64,000 nt of DNA from Halonatronomonas betaini (GCF_015666175.1 NZ_JADPIE010000005.1:124001-188000), one strand, 5' to 3'. Numbered from the stretch's first letter, positions 18,470 through 29,085 are shown. Notes: generated by a model not told the origin, from the letters alone. Made by a program: numbers and translations.

Positions 18470-19033
18470 TCATTCCACCCCTAACTTGCTAACAGGTATT
18501 TGTTCTAATCTTTTTTGTAAATTTTCCAGTTCTGCTTTAATACTTCCATCAACCACTTTATCGCCTATCTTTATTCTAATACCACCGATTAAATCTTTAT
18601 CTATTTCTGTATTTAATTCAACCTTATAATCTAATATATTAGCTAGTTTAATTCTGATCTGCTCAATTAAATCATCTGGCAATTCAATTGCTGCCTTAAG
18701 TTCTACCTCTAAAATTTTACTAAATTCTTTTAATCTTAACTCATAATCTCTGGCAATTGCATTTAAAGAGGTTATTCTTCTTTTGTCAATTAGTAGCTGA
18801 CAAAATTGAGCAGTAAGTTCTGATATTTCATCTCCCATGATTTTAAAAAACACTTCTTTTTTCTTTTCAGATTCAATCCTGGGATGATAAAGCAGGTTCT
18901 TAAAATCTGATGATTCTTTTATAGTATCCCTTAAAAGTTGAAGATCGTTATTTACTTCTTCTATTTTTTCTTTTTCAGAGGCTAACTCAAATATTGCTTG
19001 CCCATACTTCCTGGCAATCTCATTCTCTATCAT
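18470..19033 (-). CDS. atpH: ATP synthase delta subunit
   Basis: The 187-residue delta subunit joins the peripheral stalk to the top of F1. It shows the typical weakly conserved helical N-terminal domain ([12 protein letters not shown] at residues 7-18) and the C-terminal motif [26 protein letters not shown] in parts (about 147-172). The start overlaps the atpF stop by four bases, which indicates coupled translation. Confidence 0.95.
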   Translation of the reverse strand: MIENEIARKYGQAIFELASEKEKIEEVNNDLQLLRDTIKESSDFKNLLYHPRIESEKKKEVFFKIMGDEISELTAQFCQLLIDKRRITSLNAIARDYELRLKEFSKILEVELKAAIELPDDLIEQIRIKLANILDYKVELNTEIDKDLIGGIRIKIGDKVVDGSIKAELENLQKRLEQIPVSKLGVE

Positions 19034-19530
19034 CCGACTTCACCTAGCCCTGAATCTTCTATATCTTTTAGATATTTATTCACTAATTCAATATGATCCT
19101 TCTCATCCAATTCTTCAGATAGGAACTTGCTTGCAACTTTCAATGAAAGACCGGCAACTTCCTGTCTTAGATCATCTACTGCTTCAGATTTAGCCTGTTC
19201 AATCTCAGCAAGATTCTTATCTTTAATCCTCTGGGCTTCTTCTTCGGCTGCTTCAATTATCTCTTCAGCTCTTTTATCACCCTGAGATTCAGCTTCTTCG
19301 ATTATCTCCTGAGACTTTTTCCTTGCCTTTTTCAATTCAGCTTCTCTTTCTTCTTTTAATTTACGAGCTTTTTCTTTCTGTTCTCTAGCCTCTTTAAGAT
19401 CATTTTTGATTTTAGATGACCTTTTATCTAACATTTCAGTTATAGGACCAAACAGAAATCTTTTTAATAGATACAATAACACCAGGAAATTAACTACTTC
19501 CCAGAGCATTGTTATATTAATATCTACCAA
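19030..19530 (-). CDS. atpF: ATP synthase b subunit
   Basis: The 166-residue peripheral stalk subunit has one N-terminal membrane helix (about residues 8-26) followed by a long, highly charged coiled coil (about 35-125, rich in Lys, Glu and Ala) and a C-terminal helix that contacts delta. Only one b-type gene is present, so a homodimer is expected. A 131-base gap with a G-C-rich hairpin separates it from atpE. Confidence 0.95.
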   Translation of the reverse strand: MVDINITMLWEVVNFLVLLYLLKRFLFGPITEMLDKRSSKIKNDLKEAREQKEKARKLKEEREAELKKARKKSQEIIEEAESQGDKRAEEIIEAAEEEAQRIKDKNLAEIEQAKSEAVDDLRQEVAGLSLKVASKFLSEELDEKDHIELVNKYLKDIEDSGLGEVG

Positions 19531-19621
19531 CTCATGCTCACCTCCTGATTAATTTAAGCATAATATACTGGACTGGCTGACAGTATTTTGATTATATAAT
19601 ATATTATTATTATAAATGCAT

Positions 19622-19643
19622 AGCCGGCCGCTATGGACCGGCT
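19622..19643 (-). promoter_or_regulatory. intercistronic hairpin after atpE
   Basis: AGCCGG (19622-19627) and CCGGCT (19638-19643) form a G-C-rich stem in the atpE-atpF gap. No T-run follows directly, so mRNA stabilisation or partial attenuation that raises c-subunit yield is more likely than termination. Confidence 0.5.
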
Positions 19644-19662
19644 TATATTAATTAAATATTAG

Positions 19663-19932
<270 letters not shown>

Positions 19933-19979
19933 TTACCTCCTTTCTGGATATCAAATCAAAAATCTTATTCAAGCCAAGA

Positions 19980-20645
19980 TTAACCATCCCTGGCAACTGC
20001 TATGTAAGCAATTGCTATCATTCCGAAAATTAAAGCCTGAACCGCTCCTACAAACAAATCAAACCAGGCATGGAGCGGAACTGGCATAACCCAGGGGGCA
20101 GCCTGATAAATTAATGTAATAATAATTCCTCCACCTACCATGTTACCGAATAGACGGAAAGAATGAGAAATCGGTTTAGCAAGTTCACTAACTACATTTA
20201 AAGGGAAGAGAATAAATACTGGTTCAGCAAATCCCTTAATATAACCTAGAACCCCATTTTCTTTCATGCCTTCATAATGACTAATTAAAAATACTACCAG
20301 TCCAAGTCCAAGAGTTGTATTTAAGTCAGCTGTTGGATTTTGAACTGCCGGGATAAAGCCGACGAGGTTTGATAGACCAATAAAGGCAAAAATTGTTCCA
20401 ATAAAGGGTAACAATCTTCGACCATGGCCTGGAATCATCGGTTCTATTTGATCCAGTATAGCAGTCACAAAAAGCTCTGCGCCATTTTGAAGTCCAGTTG
20501 GAACCTCCTGCATATTTTTTGTGGCAGCCCATGCAATAATTATTAACGCAATGCAGACCACCCAGGCCCAGATTAAAGTATCAGTTATTGGTAGCATTTC
20601 ATTACCAAATAAATAAGTGACCACCTGTGGTCCTGGATCCATCAT
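19980..20645 (-). CDS. atpB: ATP synthase a subunit
   Basis: The 221-residue stator channel subunit has about five to six membrane helices. The essential arginine lies in PISHSFRLFGNMVGGG (around residues 158-173). The conserved NLVGFIP segment (around 92-98) and the C-terminal VQALIFGMIAIAYI helix are also present. It forms the ion path with the c ring and must therefore pass Na+ if the ring does. Confidence 0.95.
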   Translation of the reverse strand: MMDPGPQVVTYLFGNEMLPITDTLIWAWVVCIALIIIAWAATKNMQEVPTGLQNGAELFVTAILDQIEPMIPGHGRRLLPFIGTIFAFIGLSNLVGFIPAVQNPTADLNTTLGLGLVVFLISHYEGMKENGVLGYIKGFAEPVFILFPLNVVSELAKPISHSFRLFGNMVGGGIIITLIYQAAPWVMPVPLHAWFDLFVGAVQALIFGMIAIAYIAVARDG

Positions 20646-20690
20646 AATAAAACCCCCTTCCTTTCTTTCTAACTTTTCTACTCATAACTA

Positions 20691-21101
20691 TTATTCATCT
20701 TTCGTATAGTTCTGCCAGCCAGTTTTTACCATCTCTATAATAGCGGATCCGATAATTGTAAATTTAAGAATCAATAAACCTGTTGCTGCTCCTAAAAAGC
20801 TCAAGTTCTGATTATTAAAAGCAGTAAAAAGCACCACAAAATAAATAAAATAATTAACAAAACTTCGATTACGCATATATTTCTCAGCTTCAGCCTGGCC
20901 TAACTCAACTGCCTGTCGACTTTGAACAAGTTTCAATCTAAATAATAAAAGACTGACACTAATACCAAAAATCAGACCTAAAACAGCATCTAAGTCCTGG
21001 CTAACTGCTGCTGATCCTATTAAAAAAACTCCAACAATTAAAACCCTCTTTGTTAATATCTTAACAACTTTTGCCGGCTCTTCCGCAAAAAGATTATTCA
21101 T
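20691..21101 (-). CDS. atpI: ATP synthase subunit I (AtpI-like)
   Basis: The 136-residue protein with four predicted membrane helices sits directly upstream of atpB, the usual place of AtpI, an assembly factor for the c ring. Sequence conservation is low, as typical for this family, so the call leans on position, size and topology. It overlaps the preceding small gene by one base. Confidence 0.75.
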   Translation of the reverse strand: MNNLFAEEPAKVVKILTKRVLIVGVFLIGSAAVSQDLDAVLGLIFGISVSLLLFRLKLVQSRQAVELGQAEAEKYMRNRSFVNYFIYFVVLFTAFNNQNLSFLGAATGLLILKFTIIGSAIIEMVKTGWQNYTKDE

Positions 21102-21322
21102 TAGTTCAATGTCCCCTTAATGACCTGATAAACAGTATAAAAACCGGCTCCAACACCAACTACCAATCCAATAATTGAAAATACTGGATCTGTATTTAAA
21201 CGCCCATCTATCCAGGCTCCTAAAAAATACCCAATACCTATTGAGACAACCATTAAAATCCCTATATATGTAAGCAGCCCCAGCGCTTTCATGATCTGAC
21301 CTAAGTCATGCTTATTCATCAT
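21101..21322 (-). CDS. atpZ: AtpZ/AtpQ-like small membrane protein of the ATP synthase operon
   Basis: The 73-residue protein has two membrane helices (about residues 12-32 and 42-66) with the pattern GIGYFLGAWIDGRLNTDPVFSIIG (in parts), as in the F0F1 subunit AtpZ/AtpQ family. In sodium-type ATP synthase operons this partner of AtpI has been linked to Mg2+ uptake or ring assembly (family knowledge). GGGAGAG precedes the ATG. It opens the atp set. Confidence 0.75.
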   Translation of the reverse strand: MMNKHDLGQIMKALGLLTYIGILMVVSIGIGYFLGAWIDGRLNTDPVFSIIGLVVGVGAGFYTVYQVIKGTLN

Positions 21323-21408
21323 GTTTATCTCTCCCTATATAACTTCTGTACAAGTTACTAAAATCCTGCTTAATAATTTAAATCATAATTTTCAAAATGA
21401 TTAAACTT

Positions 21409-22455
21409 TTATTCCTGATGGAGAGACCTGCCTTCCTTAGGAAGATCAACAGTAAATATTCCGAGACGATAACAACTATATAATAAAAATATAAATGACA
21501 TGATGATTAATAACATTCCATTTTGAAAATTCAAGCCATTAACAACTATTGCAACAGCTCCAAGAACAGTACTCATAATATAGACAATTAAGACTGACTG
21601 TTTATGATTCCAGCCAAGGGCCAGCAATCTATGATGTAAATGCCCGTGGTCAGCTCTAGCAATAGGTTTTTTATAATATACCCGTCTAATGATTGCAAAG
21701 GCCGTATCAAATATTGGTATACCTAGAGCCAGCACAGGAACGAATAAGGTCATAGCTGCCGCACTTTTTAATGCACCAATTATTGAAACTGATGCCAGAA
21801 TAAAACCAATCATCATTGCTCCACCATCACCCATAAAGATTCTAGCCGGATAAAAATTAAATCGGAGAAATCCCAGGGCACTACCTGCTAAGGCGGCTGT
21901 CAAAACTGCCGTTATAAATTGCCCCTCCTGAAGACTAACGATAAATAAAGTTGCTGCAGCAATAATAGAAACACCAGCTGCCAGACCATCCAGACCATCA
22001 ATTAAGTTAACTGTATTGGTTACTCCAACAATCCAGATAATTGTTACTGGTATAGCAAAAACGCCAAGATAAATCATAGAATCTGCAAAGGGGTTGCTTA
22101 TAAATTCAATCGAAATACCAGAAAGAACAAGCACAACTGCTGCTAATAACTGACCAAATAATTTAACAGAGGGTCTTAATTCATATATATCATCAATTAC
22201 TCCAATTAACATAATCAAGCTCCCACCAAAAATAATCCCAGTTCTATCTGCCGCTGGCTCACTACCAAATAATACTGCAGCAGTAAAGCCAAGATAGATT
22301 GCAATACCGCCAAGATTAGGAACTGGCCTTTTATTAACACGCCGTTTATCAGGCTTATCTACAGCCTCTAATTTAATAGCGAAACGACGAATTAATGGAG
22401 TACTTATATATGTAATTATCAACCCAATTAAAAATACTTTTATATAAAGAGACAT
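21409..22455 (-). CDS. wecA: undecaprenyl-phosphate N-acetylglucosaminyl 1-phosphate transferase
   Basis: A polyprenyl-phosphate sugar-phosphate transferase of the WecA/TagO group, which starts wall-teichoic acid, O-antigen or other polymer synthesis at the membrane. The 348-residue protein has about ten helices, the Mg2+ motif DDIYELRP (about 88-95), NTVNLIDGLDGLAAG (about 147-161), and the WecA-type HxHHR motif ADHGHLHHRL (about 268-277). MraY is less likely because of that histidine motif. It lies between upp and the atp genes. Confidence 0.88.
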   Translation of the reverse strand: MSLYIKVFLIGLIITYISTPLIRRFAIKLEAVDKPDKRRVNKRPVPNLGGIAIYLGFTAAVLFGSEPAADRTGIIFGGSLIMLIGVIDDIYELRPSVKLFGQLLAAVVLVLSGISIEFISNPFADSMIYLGVFAIPVTIIWIVGVTNTVNLIDGLDGLAAGVSIIAAATLFIVSLQEGQFITAVLTAALAGSALGFLRFNFYPARIFMGDGGAMMIGFILASVSIIGALKSAAAMTLFVPVLALGIPIFDTAFAIIRRVYYKKPIARADHGHLHHRLLALGWNHKQSVLIVYIMSTVLGAVAIVVNGLNFQNGMLLIIMSFIFLLYSCYRLGIFTVDLPKEGRSLHQE

Positions 22456-22475
22456 TATAGATAACCCCTTATAAA

Positions 22476-23105
22476 TTATTTAGTTCCATATAACCTGTCT
22501 CCAGCATCGCCTAAACCTGGGACAATATAAGCATGATCATTAAGCTTTTCATCAACTGCTGCTGTAAAAATATCAACATCTGGATGATCTTTCTGGACTC
22601 TTTCAATACCTTCAGGCGCTGCAACTAAACACATAAACTTAATTCCTCTGGGATTTCTATCTTTAATAAACTGCAGAGCTGCAGAAGCTGATCCCCCTGT
22701 AGCTAACATTGGATCCACAACTATAAGATCTCTCTCATTTATATCAGTAGGAAGTTTACAGTAATATTCCACTGGTTCTAATGTATCAGGATCTCTATAA
22801 AGCCCTATATGGCCAACTTTAGCTGTCGGTATAAGTTTTAGAACACCATCTAACATCCCTAGTCCTGCCCTTAAAATTGGAACAATCCCGAGTTTTTTAC
22901 CGGCAATTTTATTTGCTTTCATAGTCTGTATTGGAGTCTCAATCTCAACTTCACGAATTGGCATATCCCTTGTCACCTCATATGCCATCAAGGTCGAGAT
23001 TTCATCTGCTAATTCTCTAAATTCCTTTGGACCTGTTTCTTTACTTCTTAATAAAGTCAATTTATGCTGAATTAAAGGATGGTCAAAAGTAAAAACTTCA
23101 CCCAT
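22476..23105 (-). CDS. upp: uracil phosphoribosyltransferase
   Basis: The enzyme salvages uracil to UMP with PRPP. The 209-residue protein has the PRPP loop [12 protein letters not shown] (about 127-138) and the uracil-binding C-terminal [12 protein letters not shown] (about 193-204). The length matches the family. It overlaps rpiB by one base and precedes the ATP synthase region, as in many Bacilli and Clostridia. Confidence 0.97.
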   Translation of the reverse strand: MGEVFTFDHPLIQHKLTLLRSKETGPKEFRELADEISTLMAYEVTRDMPIREVEIETPIQTMKANKIAGKKLGIVPILRAGLGMLDGVLKLIPTAKVGHIGLYRDPDTLEPVEYYCKLPTDINERDLIVVDPMLATGGSASAALQFIKDRNPRGIKFMCLVAAPEGIERVQKDHPDVDIFTAAVDEKLNDHAYIVPGLGDAGDRLYGTK

Positions 23106-23551
23106 TATTTCATCTCCTCTGCAATATTATCAATTTTGTCAACTCTTCTCTGATGACGTCCACCAGCATAATCTGTATTTAAATATGCCATTACAACATC
23201 TTTAGCCAGTTCAATTCCAATCACTCTGGAACCAAAAGTTAAGATATTTGCATTATTATGAGCTCTAGCCATTCTAGCAGAATAACCATCCTGACAGCGA
23301 GCAGCTCTTATACCTTTAACTTTATTGGCTGAAATAGCCATACCAATCCCGGTTCCACAGATTAAAATACCTAATTCTGAATCCCCATCTGCCACATTTT
23401 TAGAGGTTTTTTCAGCAAAATCAGGATAATCAACAGAATTTTCACTGTCTGTTCCAAAATCTTTTACCTGATATCCTTCATCTAATAACCAATCTTTTAT
23501 ATCTTCTTTCATTTTAAAACCAGCATGATCAGAACCAATTGCTATTTGCAT
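23105..23551 (-). CDS. rpiB: ribose 5-phosphate isomerase B
   Basis: The enzyme interconverts ribose 5-phosphate and ribulose 5-phosphate. The 148-residue protein has the family motifs [12 protein letters not shown] (about 4-15), [20 protein letters not shown] (about 65-84, with the catalytic Cys) and [15 protein letters not shown] (about 98-112). The LacAB sugar isomerases share the fold, but the motif set fits RpiB. Confidence 0.95.
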   Translation of the reverse strand: MQIAIGSDHAGFKMKEDIKDWLLDEGYQVKDFGTDSENSVDYPDFAEKTSKNVADGDSELGILICGTGIGMAISANKVKGIRAARCQDGYSARMARAHNNANILTFGSRVIGIELAKDVVMAYLNTDYAGGRHQRRVDKIDNIAEEMK

Positions 23552-23622
23552 CTTATTTCACTCCCTGTTAATTTTATTCGCCAATTATCTTCTATTTCCT
23601 GCTTATTTAACCAAAAACCTGG

Positions 23623-24732
23623 TTATTCTTTAGTCTCATTATCTATATTTATAACCTGACTGGCAGCTCTCATTAATCTATTCATTACCGCTTCCCCTAA
23701 ACCAGAATCAGATATTTTTTCAACTAATAAAATATCAAATCCCTGATTATCCATATCTCTAAGTAAAGCAAACAGACGCCTGGCTATTATTTCTGGATTT
23801 ACAAAACTACCCATTTCAAATATTTCAAAATTACCATCAGCACAATCACCGGTGGCTTTAAGTTCAGAACTGGCCAAAAGATCATTGATTTCTTCAGCAG
23901 TCTCTGTTGTTATTAAAAGTGCTCTTTTCCCTTTTGTTTTGCAAGCTTCTTCCCAGATTAACGAAGGTGAATTGCTAGCAAGCAAGATAACATCAGCCCT
24001 GGGTGAATAATGTTTATACTTTAAACCTGGAGATTTAGGAGAAGAATCTGGTTCAATATCATACTGTCTCTTGATTTTTCTACCTATAACTTCTTCAAGT
24101 TGATAAGCAGTAATTCCACCTGGCCTCAAAAGAACAGGTTCATCAGCAGTTAAATCAACGACTGTAGATTCTAAACCAACTGAACAGGAACCGCCATCAA
24201 CTATTAATGGAATTTTATTATTTAAGTCTCTTAATACGTGATTTGCTCTAGTTGGACTGGGAAAGCCAGAAGAATTCGCGCTAGGAGCAGCCAGAATTAA
24301 GCCTGATCTTGAAAGAATTGCTTTAGTAACAGGGTGAGAGGGCATTCTAATAGCAACAGTATCCAGGCCAGCAGTAGTCTCAGAGGGTAGTTCTTCTTTT
24401 TTGGGTAGAATAATCGTTAACGGTCCTGGCCAGAACCTTGTAATTAATTCAAAGGCCAGGTCATTAATCGGCCTTGGTGTGACTCTATAAATATCTTTAT
24501 GGTCAGCAATATGGACAATCAACGGATTATCATTAGGTCTACCCTTAGCTGCAAATATTTTAGAGACAGCATCTGGATTAAAGCAATCTCCAGCAAGTCC
24601 ATAAACAGTCTCAGTTGGAATTGCAACAACCTCTCCCTGTTGAAGTAATCTGGTCGCCTTTATGACAGCCTCACTACCTAGTATATCAGCAGGAGACATA
24701 TTAGAATCAACTTTTAATATTTCTGTTTTCAC
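23623..24732 (-). CDS. ywlC: L-threonylcarbamoyladenylate synthase (Sua5 type)
   Basis: This makes the threonylcarbamoyl-AMP used for the t6A modification of tRNAs that read ANN codons. The 369-residue protein is of the long Sua5 form: a YrdC domain (about 20-215, with IPTETVYGLAGD, KGRPxxNPL and APSANSSGFPSPT motifs) and a C-terminal Sua5 domain (about 240-355). It overlaps prmC by four bases, so the two are coupled, in the same order as in Bacillus. Confidence 0.93.
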   Translation of the reverse strand: MKTEILKVDSNMSPADILGSEAVIKATRLLQQGEVVAIPTETVYGLAGDCFNPDAVSKIFAAKGRPNDNPLIVHIADHKDIYRVTPRPINDLAFELITRFWPGPLTIILPKKEELPSETTAGLDTVAIRMPSHPVTKAILSRSGLILAAPSANSSGFPSPTRANHVLRDLNNKIPLIVDGGSCSVGLESTVVDLTADEPVLLRPGGITAYQLEEVIGRKIKRQYDIEPDSSPKSPGLKYKHYSPRADVILLASNSPSLIWEEACKTKGKRALLITTETAEEINDLLASSELKATGDCADGNFEIFEMGSFVNPEIIARRLFALLRDMDNQGFDILLVEKISDSGLGEAVMNRLMRAASQVINIDNETKE

Positions 24733-25607
24733 GAATTACCGCCCCCACAGCGCATAAAAACAAACCTGTCTTTTCCAGCTCCATCTTTTAATAGCTGAAA
24801 TTCTCTCCAGCCATCAAGTTCTGAAAATAAATTTTCAATAAGTTTTCCCTGCTTATCACCAATCTCCAGAGCCAGCAAACCATTTTCCCTTAATAACTCC
24901 TTAGCCTGTGGTATCAATCTTTTATAAATGTCCAGCCCATCCTTGCCAGCATGGAGAGCTTCTTCTGGTTCTGATTTAACATCCTTATCAAGATTTTCAT
25001 ATTCTTTAGATGAAATGTAAGGAGGATTAGACACAACTAAATCAATTTCTCCTGCTTTTTTTGGCAATAATGGTTCAAGTAAATCCCCGTTTATTAATCC
25101 TGACCTCTGAGAGAGATCAAATTTTTTAATATTATCTCTAGCAACACGAATAGCCTGATCAGATATATCTATCCCAATTCCTTTAGCATCAGGGAGATAA
25201 TACAAAAGACTTACTAGAATAGCCCCGCTACCAGTTCCAACATCAACTATTTTTCTGGATAAATCCGTTTCCCCTCTAACAATATCCAAAATTTTTTCAA
25301 CTAACTCTTCAGTTTCAGGCCTGGGAATTAATACACCTGGTTCAACATGAAATTCCAACGACATAAACTCTTTCTTTTTAGTTAGATAACTAACAGGTGT
25401 CCCCTGGGCTCTCTTTTTCACCATTTTACGATATTTATTAATCTCCTCATCAGTCAAAGGATAATCAAATTTAACATAAAGCTTAACTCTTTCAGTATCT
25501 AAAAGATCAGCAAGCAAAACTTCTGCATCAAGCCTGGGACTGGATATATTCCTGGATTTAAAATATTCCTCTGTTTTATTTAATATTTCTTTAATATTCA
25601 AAGTCAT
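24729..25607 (-). CDS. prmC: release factor glutamine methyltransferase
   Basis: PrmC methylates the glutamine of the GGQ motif in release factors. The protein has an N-terminal helical domain, the SAM-binding VDVGTGSGAILVSL segment (around 122-135) and the catalytic NPPY (VVSNPPYIS). A longer frame begins with TTG at 25616, but the ATG at 25607 lies nine bases after AAGGGA and is chosen (292 residues). It directly follows prfA, its substrate gene. Confidence 0.95.
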   Translation of the reverse strand: MTLNIKEILNKTEEYFKSRNISSPRLDAEVLLADLLDTERVKLYVKFDYPLTDEEINKYRKMVKKRAQGTPVSYLTKKKEFMSLEFHVEPGVLIPRPETEELVEKILDIVRGETDLSRKIVDVGTGSGAILVSLLYYLPDAKGIGIDISDQAIRVARDNIKKFDLSQRSGLINGDLLEPLLPKKAGEIDLVVSNPPYISSKEYENLDKDVKSEPEEALHAGKDGLDIYKRLIPQAKELLRENGLLALEIGDKQGKLIENLFSELDGWREFQLLKDGAGKDRFVFMRCGGGNS

Positions 25608-25629
25608 TAAATCCAATCCCTTCTATATT

Positions 25630-26709
25630 CTAGAGTTTTTCTAGTTTCTTTTTCTTATCTTCATCAATCAATGGGTCAATTATCTGATCTATCTGCCCAT
25701 CAAGGACATCATCTAACTGATGGATTGTCAGATTAATTCTATGGTCACTTACTCTACCCTGGGGGAAATTATAGGTTCTAATTTTTTCACTTCTATCACC
25801 GCTCCCCACCTGGCTTTTCCTGGCTTCAGCTCTCTCTTCCTGCTTTTCCTGCTCAATTTTCTCTCTAACCCTGGCCCGAAGAATCTTCATAGCCCGGGCT
25901 TTATTTTTATGCTGAGATTTTTCATCCTGACAGGAAACTGTGATATCCATTGGTACATGAGTTATTCTAACTGCTGAATCAGTTGTATTAACGCTCTGAC
26001 CTCCTGGTCCACTTGAGCGGAAGAAATCAATTTTAAGATCATTTTCATCAATATCAATATCAACATCTTCAGCTTCTGGTAATACCGCCACTGTTGCAGT
26101 TGATGTATGGATCCGGCCACTGGATTCAGTAGATGGAACTCTCTGGACTCTATGAACTCCGCTTTCATATTTTAAGCGGCTATAAATAGAATCTCCTTCA
26201 ACATTAAAGATTATCTCTTTAAAGCCTCCAACACCACTTTCAGATGAAGATAAAACCTCGACTTTCCAGCCCTGTTTTTCAGAATAGCGGGAATACATTC
26301 TATATAAGTCACCGGCAAATAAAGCAGCCTCATCTCCACCAGCACCTGATCTAATCTCCACAATAACATTTTTTTCGTCATCTGGATCATCAGGTATTAG
26401 CAATAATGGAAGTTCTTCAGCCAATTTTTCTAATTCAGGCTGGATCATTTCTAACTCTTCTTCTGCCAGTTCCTGCATTTCACTATCATCACTTAATTCT
26501 ATCATCTCTTCAGCTTCTTCAGCCTGCTGTTTTAAATCTTTATATCTTTTATATTTATCAACTAACTTTTTAAGCCTGGCATGCTGACGGAGTAATTTTT
26601 GATATTTCTGGCTATCATTCATTACTTCCGGATCGCTTATCTTTTTACTCAATTTATCATAATCTTTAACTAAATCTTCAAATTTATCTTTAACTGTTTC
26701 TATATGCAT
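25630..26709 (-). CDS. prfA: peptide chain release factor 1
   Basis: RF1 ends translation at UAA and UAG. The 359-residue protein has the GGQ loop [17 protein letters not shown] (about 227-243), and the PxT-type stop-codon recognition site is expected in [14 protein letters not shown] (about 186-199). The start ATG follows AGGTGTG. It is part of the rpmE-tdk-prfA-prmC order conserved in Firmicutes. Confidence 0.97.
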   Translation of the reverse strand: MHIETVKDKFEDLVKDYDKLSKKISDPEVMNDSQKYQKLLRQHARLKKLVDKYKRYKDLKQQAEEAEEMIELSDDSEMQELAEEELEMIQPELEKLAEELPLLLIPDDPDDEKNVIVEIRSGAGGDEAALFAGDLYRMYSRYSEKQGWKVEVLSSSESGVGGFKEIIFNVEGDSIYSRLKYESGVHRVQRVPSTESSGRIHTSTATVAVLPEAEDVDIDIDENDLKIDFFRSSGPGGQSVNTTDSAVRITHVPMDITVSCQDEKSQHKNKARAMKILRARVREKIEQEKQEERAEARKSQVGSGDRSEKIRTYNFPQGRVSDHRINLTIHQLDDVLDGQIDQIIDPLIDEDKKKKLEKL

Positions 26710-26721
26710 AAATCACACCTC

Positions 26722-27303
26722 TTATTTACTCTCTTTAACTTCATGACAATGACGACATCGTGCCTCATAAACCTCTTTAGCCCCAACCATAATTACCGGG
26801 TCATCAAAGGCCGCTGGTTCACCATTGATTAAACGTTGAGTCCTGGTCGCAGGCTCACCACAGACAACACAAATGGCATGAAGTTTCTCAATATACTCAG
26901 ATCTGGCCATCAGATCAGGTACCGGTCCAAATGGTTCGCCTCTAAAATCTCGATCCAAACCTGCTATAATGACTCTTTTGCCCTGATTAGCAAGTTTTTC
27001 GCAAACATTTACAATGTCCTTACTGAAAAACTGAATCTCATCAATTCCAACTACTTCTGTATTATCCTGTACTCTCTCCAAAATATCTTTTGGACGGTCT
27101 ACAGCAATAGCTTCAATACTTGCCCCATTATGGGAAACAACATTAGACTTATCATACCTATCATCAAGACCAGGCTTGAAAACTTGAGCAGTATGTCCTG
27201 CTATATTAACCCGGCGAAGACGTCTAATCATCTCTTCACTTTTTCCGCAGTACATTGGTCCTGTAATTATTTCCAACCAGCCACTTTTGCTTATTTTATA
27301 CAT
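26722..27303 (-). CDS. tdk: thymidine kinase
   Basis: The enzyme phosphorylates thymidine for salvage. The 193-residue protein has the P-loop [14 protein letters not shown] (about 16-29), the DEIQFF segment (about 93-98) and two zinc-binding Cys pairs ([12 protein letters not shown] and CRHCHE), as in the bacterial type II kinases. It follows rpmE after a terminator and seems to open a long co-directional run to atpC. Confidence 0.95.
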   Translation of the reverse strand: MYKISKSGWLEIITGPMYCGKSEEMIRRLRRVNIAGHTAQVFKPGLDDRYDKSNVVSHNGASIEAIAVDRPKDILERVQDNTEVVGIDEIQFFSKDIVNVCEKLANQGKRVIIAGLDRDFRGEPFGPVPDLMARSEYIEKLHAICVVCGEPATRTQRLINGEPAAFDDPVIMVGAKEVYEARCRHCHEVKESK

Positions 27304-27335
27304 TCAGATGCCACCTTTATTAAGAATAATTTCCC

Positions 27336-27357
27336 AAAAAAAAAGCAGAGCATCTGC
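27336..27357 (-). terminator. intrinsic terminator of rpmE
   Basis: On the minus strand GCAGA-TGC-TCTGC is followed by nine T residues. The stem is short but the T-run is strong. Confidence 0.6.
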
Positions 27358-27379
27358 CCTGCCCTGCCATCAACAAAAA

Positions 27380-27598
27380 TTACTCTTCATCTTCATCCTG
27401 TTCTCGACCATACTTTTTATTAAATCTTTCAACCCGTCCACCACGGCTTGCTTTACGCTGCTTTCCAGTATAGAATGGATGGCAATTAGAACATACCTCA
27501 ACTCTTATTTCATCTTTAGTTGAAACTGTCTCATATTCTTCACCGCAAGCACAGTAAACGGTTACAGGGTCTGCTTTTGGATGTATATCTTCCTTCAT
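27380..27598 (-). CDS. rpmE: 50S ribosomal protein L31 (zinc-binding form)
   Basis: The 72-residue protein starts MKEDIHP as usual for L31 and keeps all four zinc cysteines (YCACG near 15-19 and [12 protein letters not shown] near 36-47). It is therefore the C+ form. An acidic tail (GREQDEDEE) extends the usual end. In Bacillus this gene follows rho; here the lactate cluster lies between them. Confidence 0.97.
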   Translation of the reverse strand: MKEDIHPKADPVTVYCACGEEYETVSTKDEIRVEVCSNCHPFYTGKQRKASRGGRVERFNKKYGREQDEDEE

Positions 27599-27725
27599 CG
27601 AAAATCACCTCTTCCTTAATTTGCTTCAGTTAAATTGATTATATCACAGGCTTTTTTTGGTTGCAACCGGCTACAAAGTATTATTTAAACAATTAATTAG
27701 TGAAGTAATATATTCAGATAAAAGG

Positions 27726-27753
27726 CCCTCTGAAAGTCTTAATAACTTTCAGA
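27726..27753 (-). terminator. intrinsic terminator of the lactate cluster
   Basis: CTCTGAAAGT (27728-27737) and ACTTTCAGAG (27744-27753) form a ten-pair stem, and GGGCCTTTTA follows on the minus strand after larA. Confidence 0.75.
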
Positions 27754-27776
27754 GAGCTCTAATGTATTAATCCTAT

Positions 27777-29051
27777 TTATTTTTGAACAATAACTCCGAC
27801 ACCATCAGGTATAACAGTTATCTCTGGTTTATCATTAGCAAGCAGACTTTCTGCCATCTTGATTGCCTCATCCATACTTTCAGCTTTATGCATATACATA
27901 TCCTCTACCATCTTTTTAGGCGCTGCTGTTATCATAATAACCTCGAATCTATCCAGGATTCTGGCAAGTATCTGAGATTCCCATTGATCAGGAACAGTTT
28001 CAGTTCTATCCCTTGAGGCAATCTCATCCCTTATTTCTTTTATGCTTTCAGCTTCCAGAAATGTATTATAAAAAGCCTCGCCGCCATGGCCATCAGAACA
28101 TTCTGCTGCTATTATAATTACTCCACCATCTTTGCAGGTAGCTTCTGCAGCTGTCATTCCCTTTACTGCCTGATAGATATTTTGATCGAGAGGATATCCA
28201 CCATTAGTTGTGATTGCAATATCTGCCGGGACAGCCTCAACCCCTGCAAGTTCAGCAACAAAGTCAGTCCCCTGTTTATGAGCTGCTTTGAAATCCCCGG
28301 CAAAGGCATTTATTATTTCTTTATCTTCATTAATTGCAACATTTAAAATAAATGCCAGGCCAGCCTTTTCAGCTGCATAAACCATATCCTTATGCATCGG
28401 ATTTCCCTCAATTATTCCGGTTCTGGCATTCGGATGGGCAATAAATTCACCACAATGATTGGCCAGAACAGTCTCTTTGCTTGCAACTCCAGGGAGAACA
28501 CTCTTTCTACCACCTGAATATCCGGCAAAGAAATGGGGCTCAATAAAGCCCTCTGCTATAAGAAGGTCAGCTTCAACAGCATGATGGTTTAAGATCAATT
28601 TACCCCCAGAAGGCAGAGTTCCATAATCAACCATATCTTCATCATTAGTGCTCCTGTGCATGATTAACTTCTCATTTTTAACGACTTCCTCGCCAAATTT
28701 TTCTATCATCTCTGCCTCAGTGGAAGGTCTATGAAAACCAGTTGCTATTAAAAGTTTAATATTAGCATCTGAATTACCTTTTCTTATCTGTTCTAACATT
28801 GGTGGAATCATAAATTTACTGGGTACAGGTCTAGTATGATCGCTACAGATAATCACAACGTTATCTTTACCTTTAGCAAGTTCAGATAACCCTGGACTAT
28901 CTATTGGATTGGCTAAAGCCTGATCAACAAGATCCTGCTGACCTTTATCAGGTTCAAACTGATTTGCCTTAGATGTTAATGTTGCTAACACCTGAGCATC
29001 TGGAAGAGCAAATTCCAATCCCGCTCTCCCATATGGAATTTTAAAATCCAC
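27777..29051 (-). CDS. larA: nickel-pincer lactate racemase LarA (or LarA-like 2-hydroxyacid racemase)
   Basis: LarA interconverts D- and L-lactate using a nickel-pincer nucleotide. The 424-residue protein keeps the residues known from the Lactobacillus plantarum enzyme with an offset of one: His107 (GFHRPS), His173 (EPHFF), Lys183 (GYSGGRKSVLPG) and His199 (ANHCGEF). The Lys attaches the cofactor. CSDHTRPVPS (69-78) is a further family motif. It is last in the lactate cluster, so it supplies the isomer used by the dehydrogenase. No larB, larC or larE cofactor genes are in the window. LarA paralogues with other 2-hydroxyacids exist; the context favours lactate. Confidence 0.9.
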   Translation of the reverse strand: MDFKIPYGRAGLEFALPDAQVLATLTSKANQFEPDKGQQDLVDQALANPIDSPGLSELAKGKDNVVIICSDHTRPVPSKFMIPPMLEQIRKGNSDANIKLLIATGFHRPSTEAEMIEKFGEEVVKNEKLIMHRSTNDEDMVDYGTLPSGGKLILNHHAVEADLLIAEGFIEPHFFAGYSGGRKSVLPGVASKETVLANHCGEFIAHPNARTGIIEGNPMHKDMVYAAEKAGLAFILNVAINEDKEIINAFAGDFKAAHKQGTDFVAELAGVEAVPADIAITTNGGYPLDQNIYQAVKGMTAAEATCKDGGVIIIAAECSDGHGGEAFYNTFLEAESIKEIRDEIASRDRTETVPDQWESQILARILDRFEVIMITAAPKKMVEDMYMHKAESMDEAIKMAESLLANDKPEITVIPDGVGVIVQK

Positions 29052-29085
29052 TTAAAGTCACCTCCAACTAACTATTTATAAACCA

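Noticed and set aside
28086-28346. Plus-strand frames opposite larA, pyrG, rho and other minus-strand genes
   Set aside because: They lie fully inside well-supported genes, lack ribosome-binding sites and encode low-complexity, family-less proteins.
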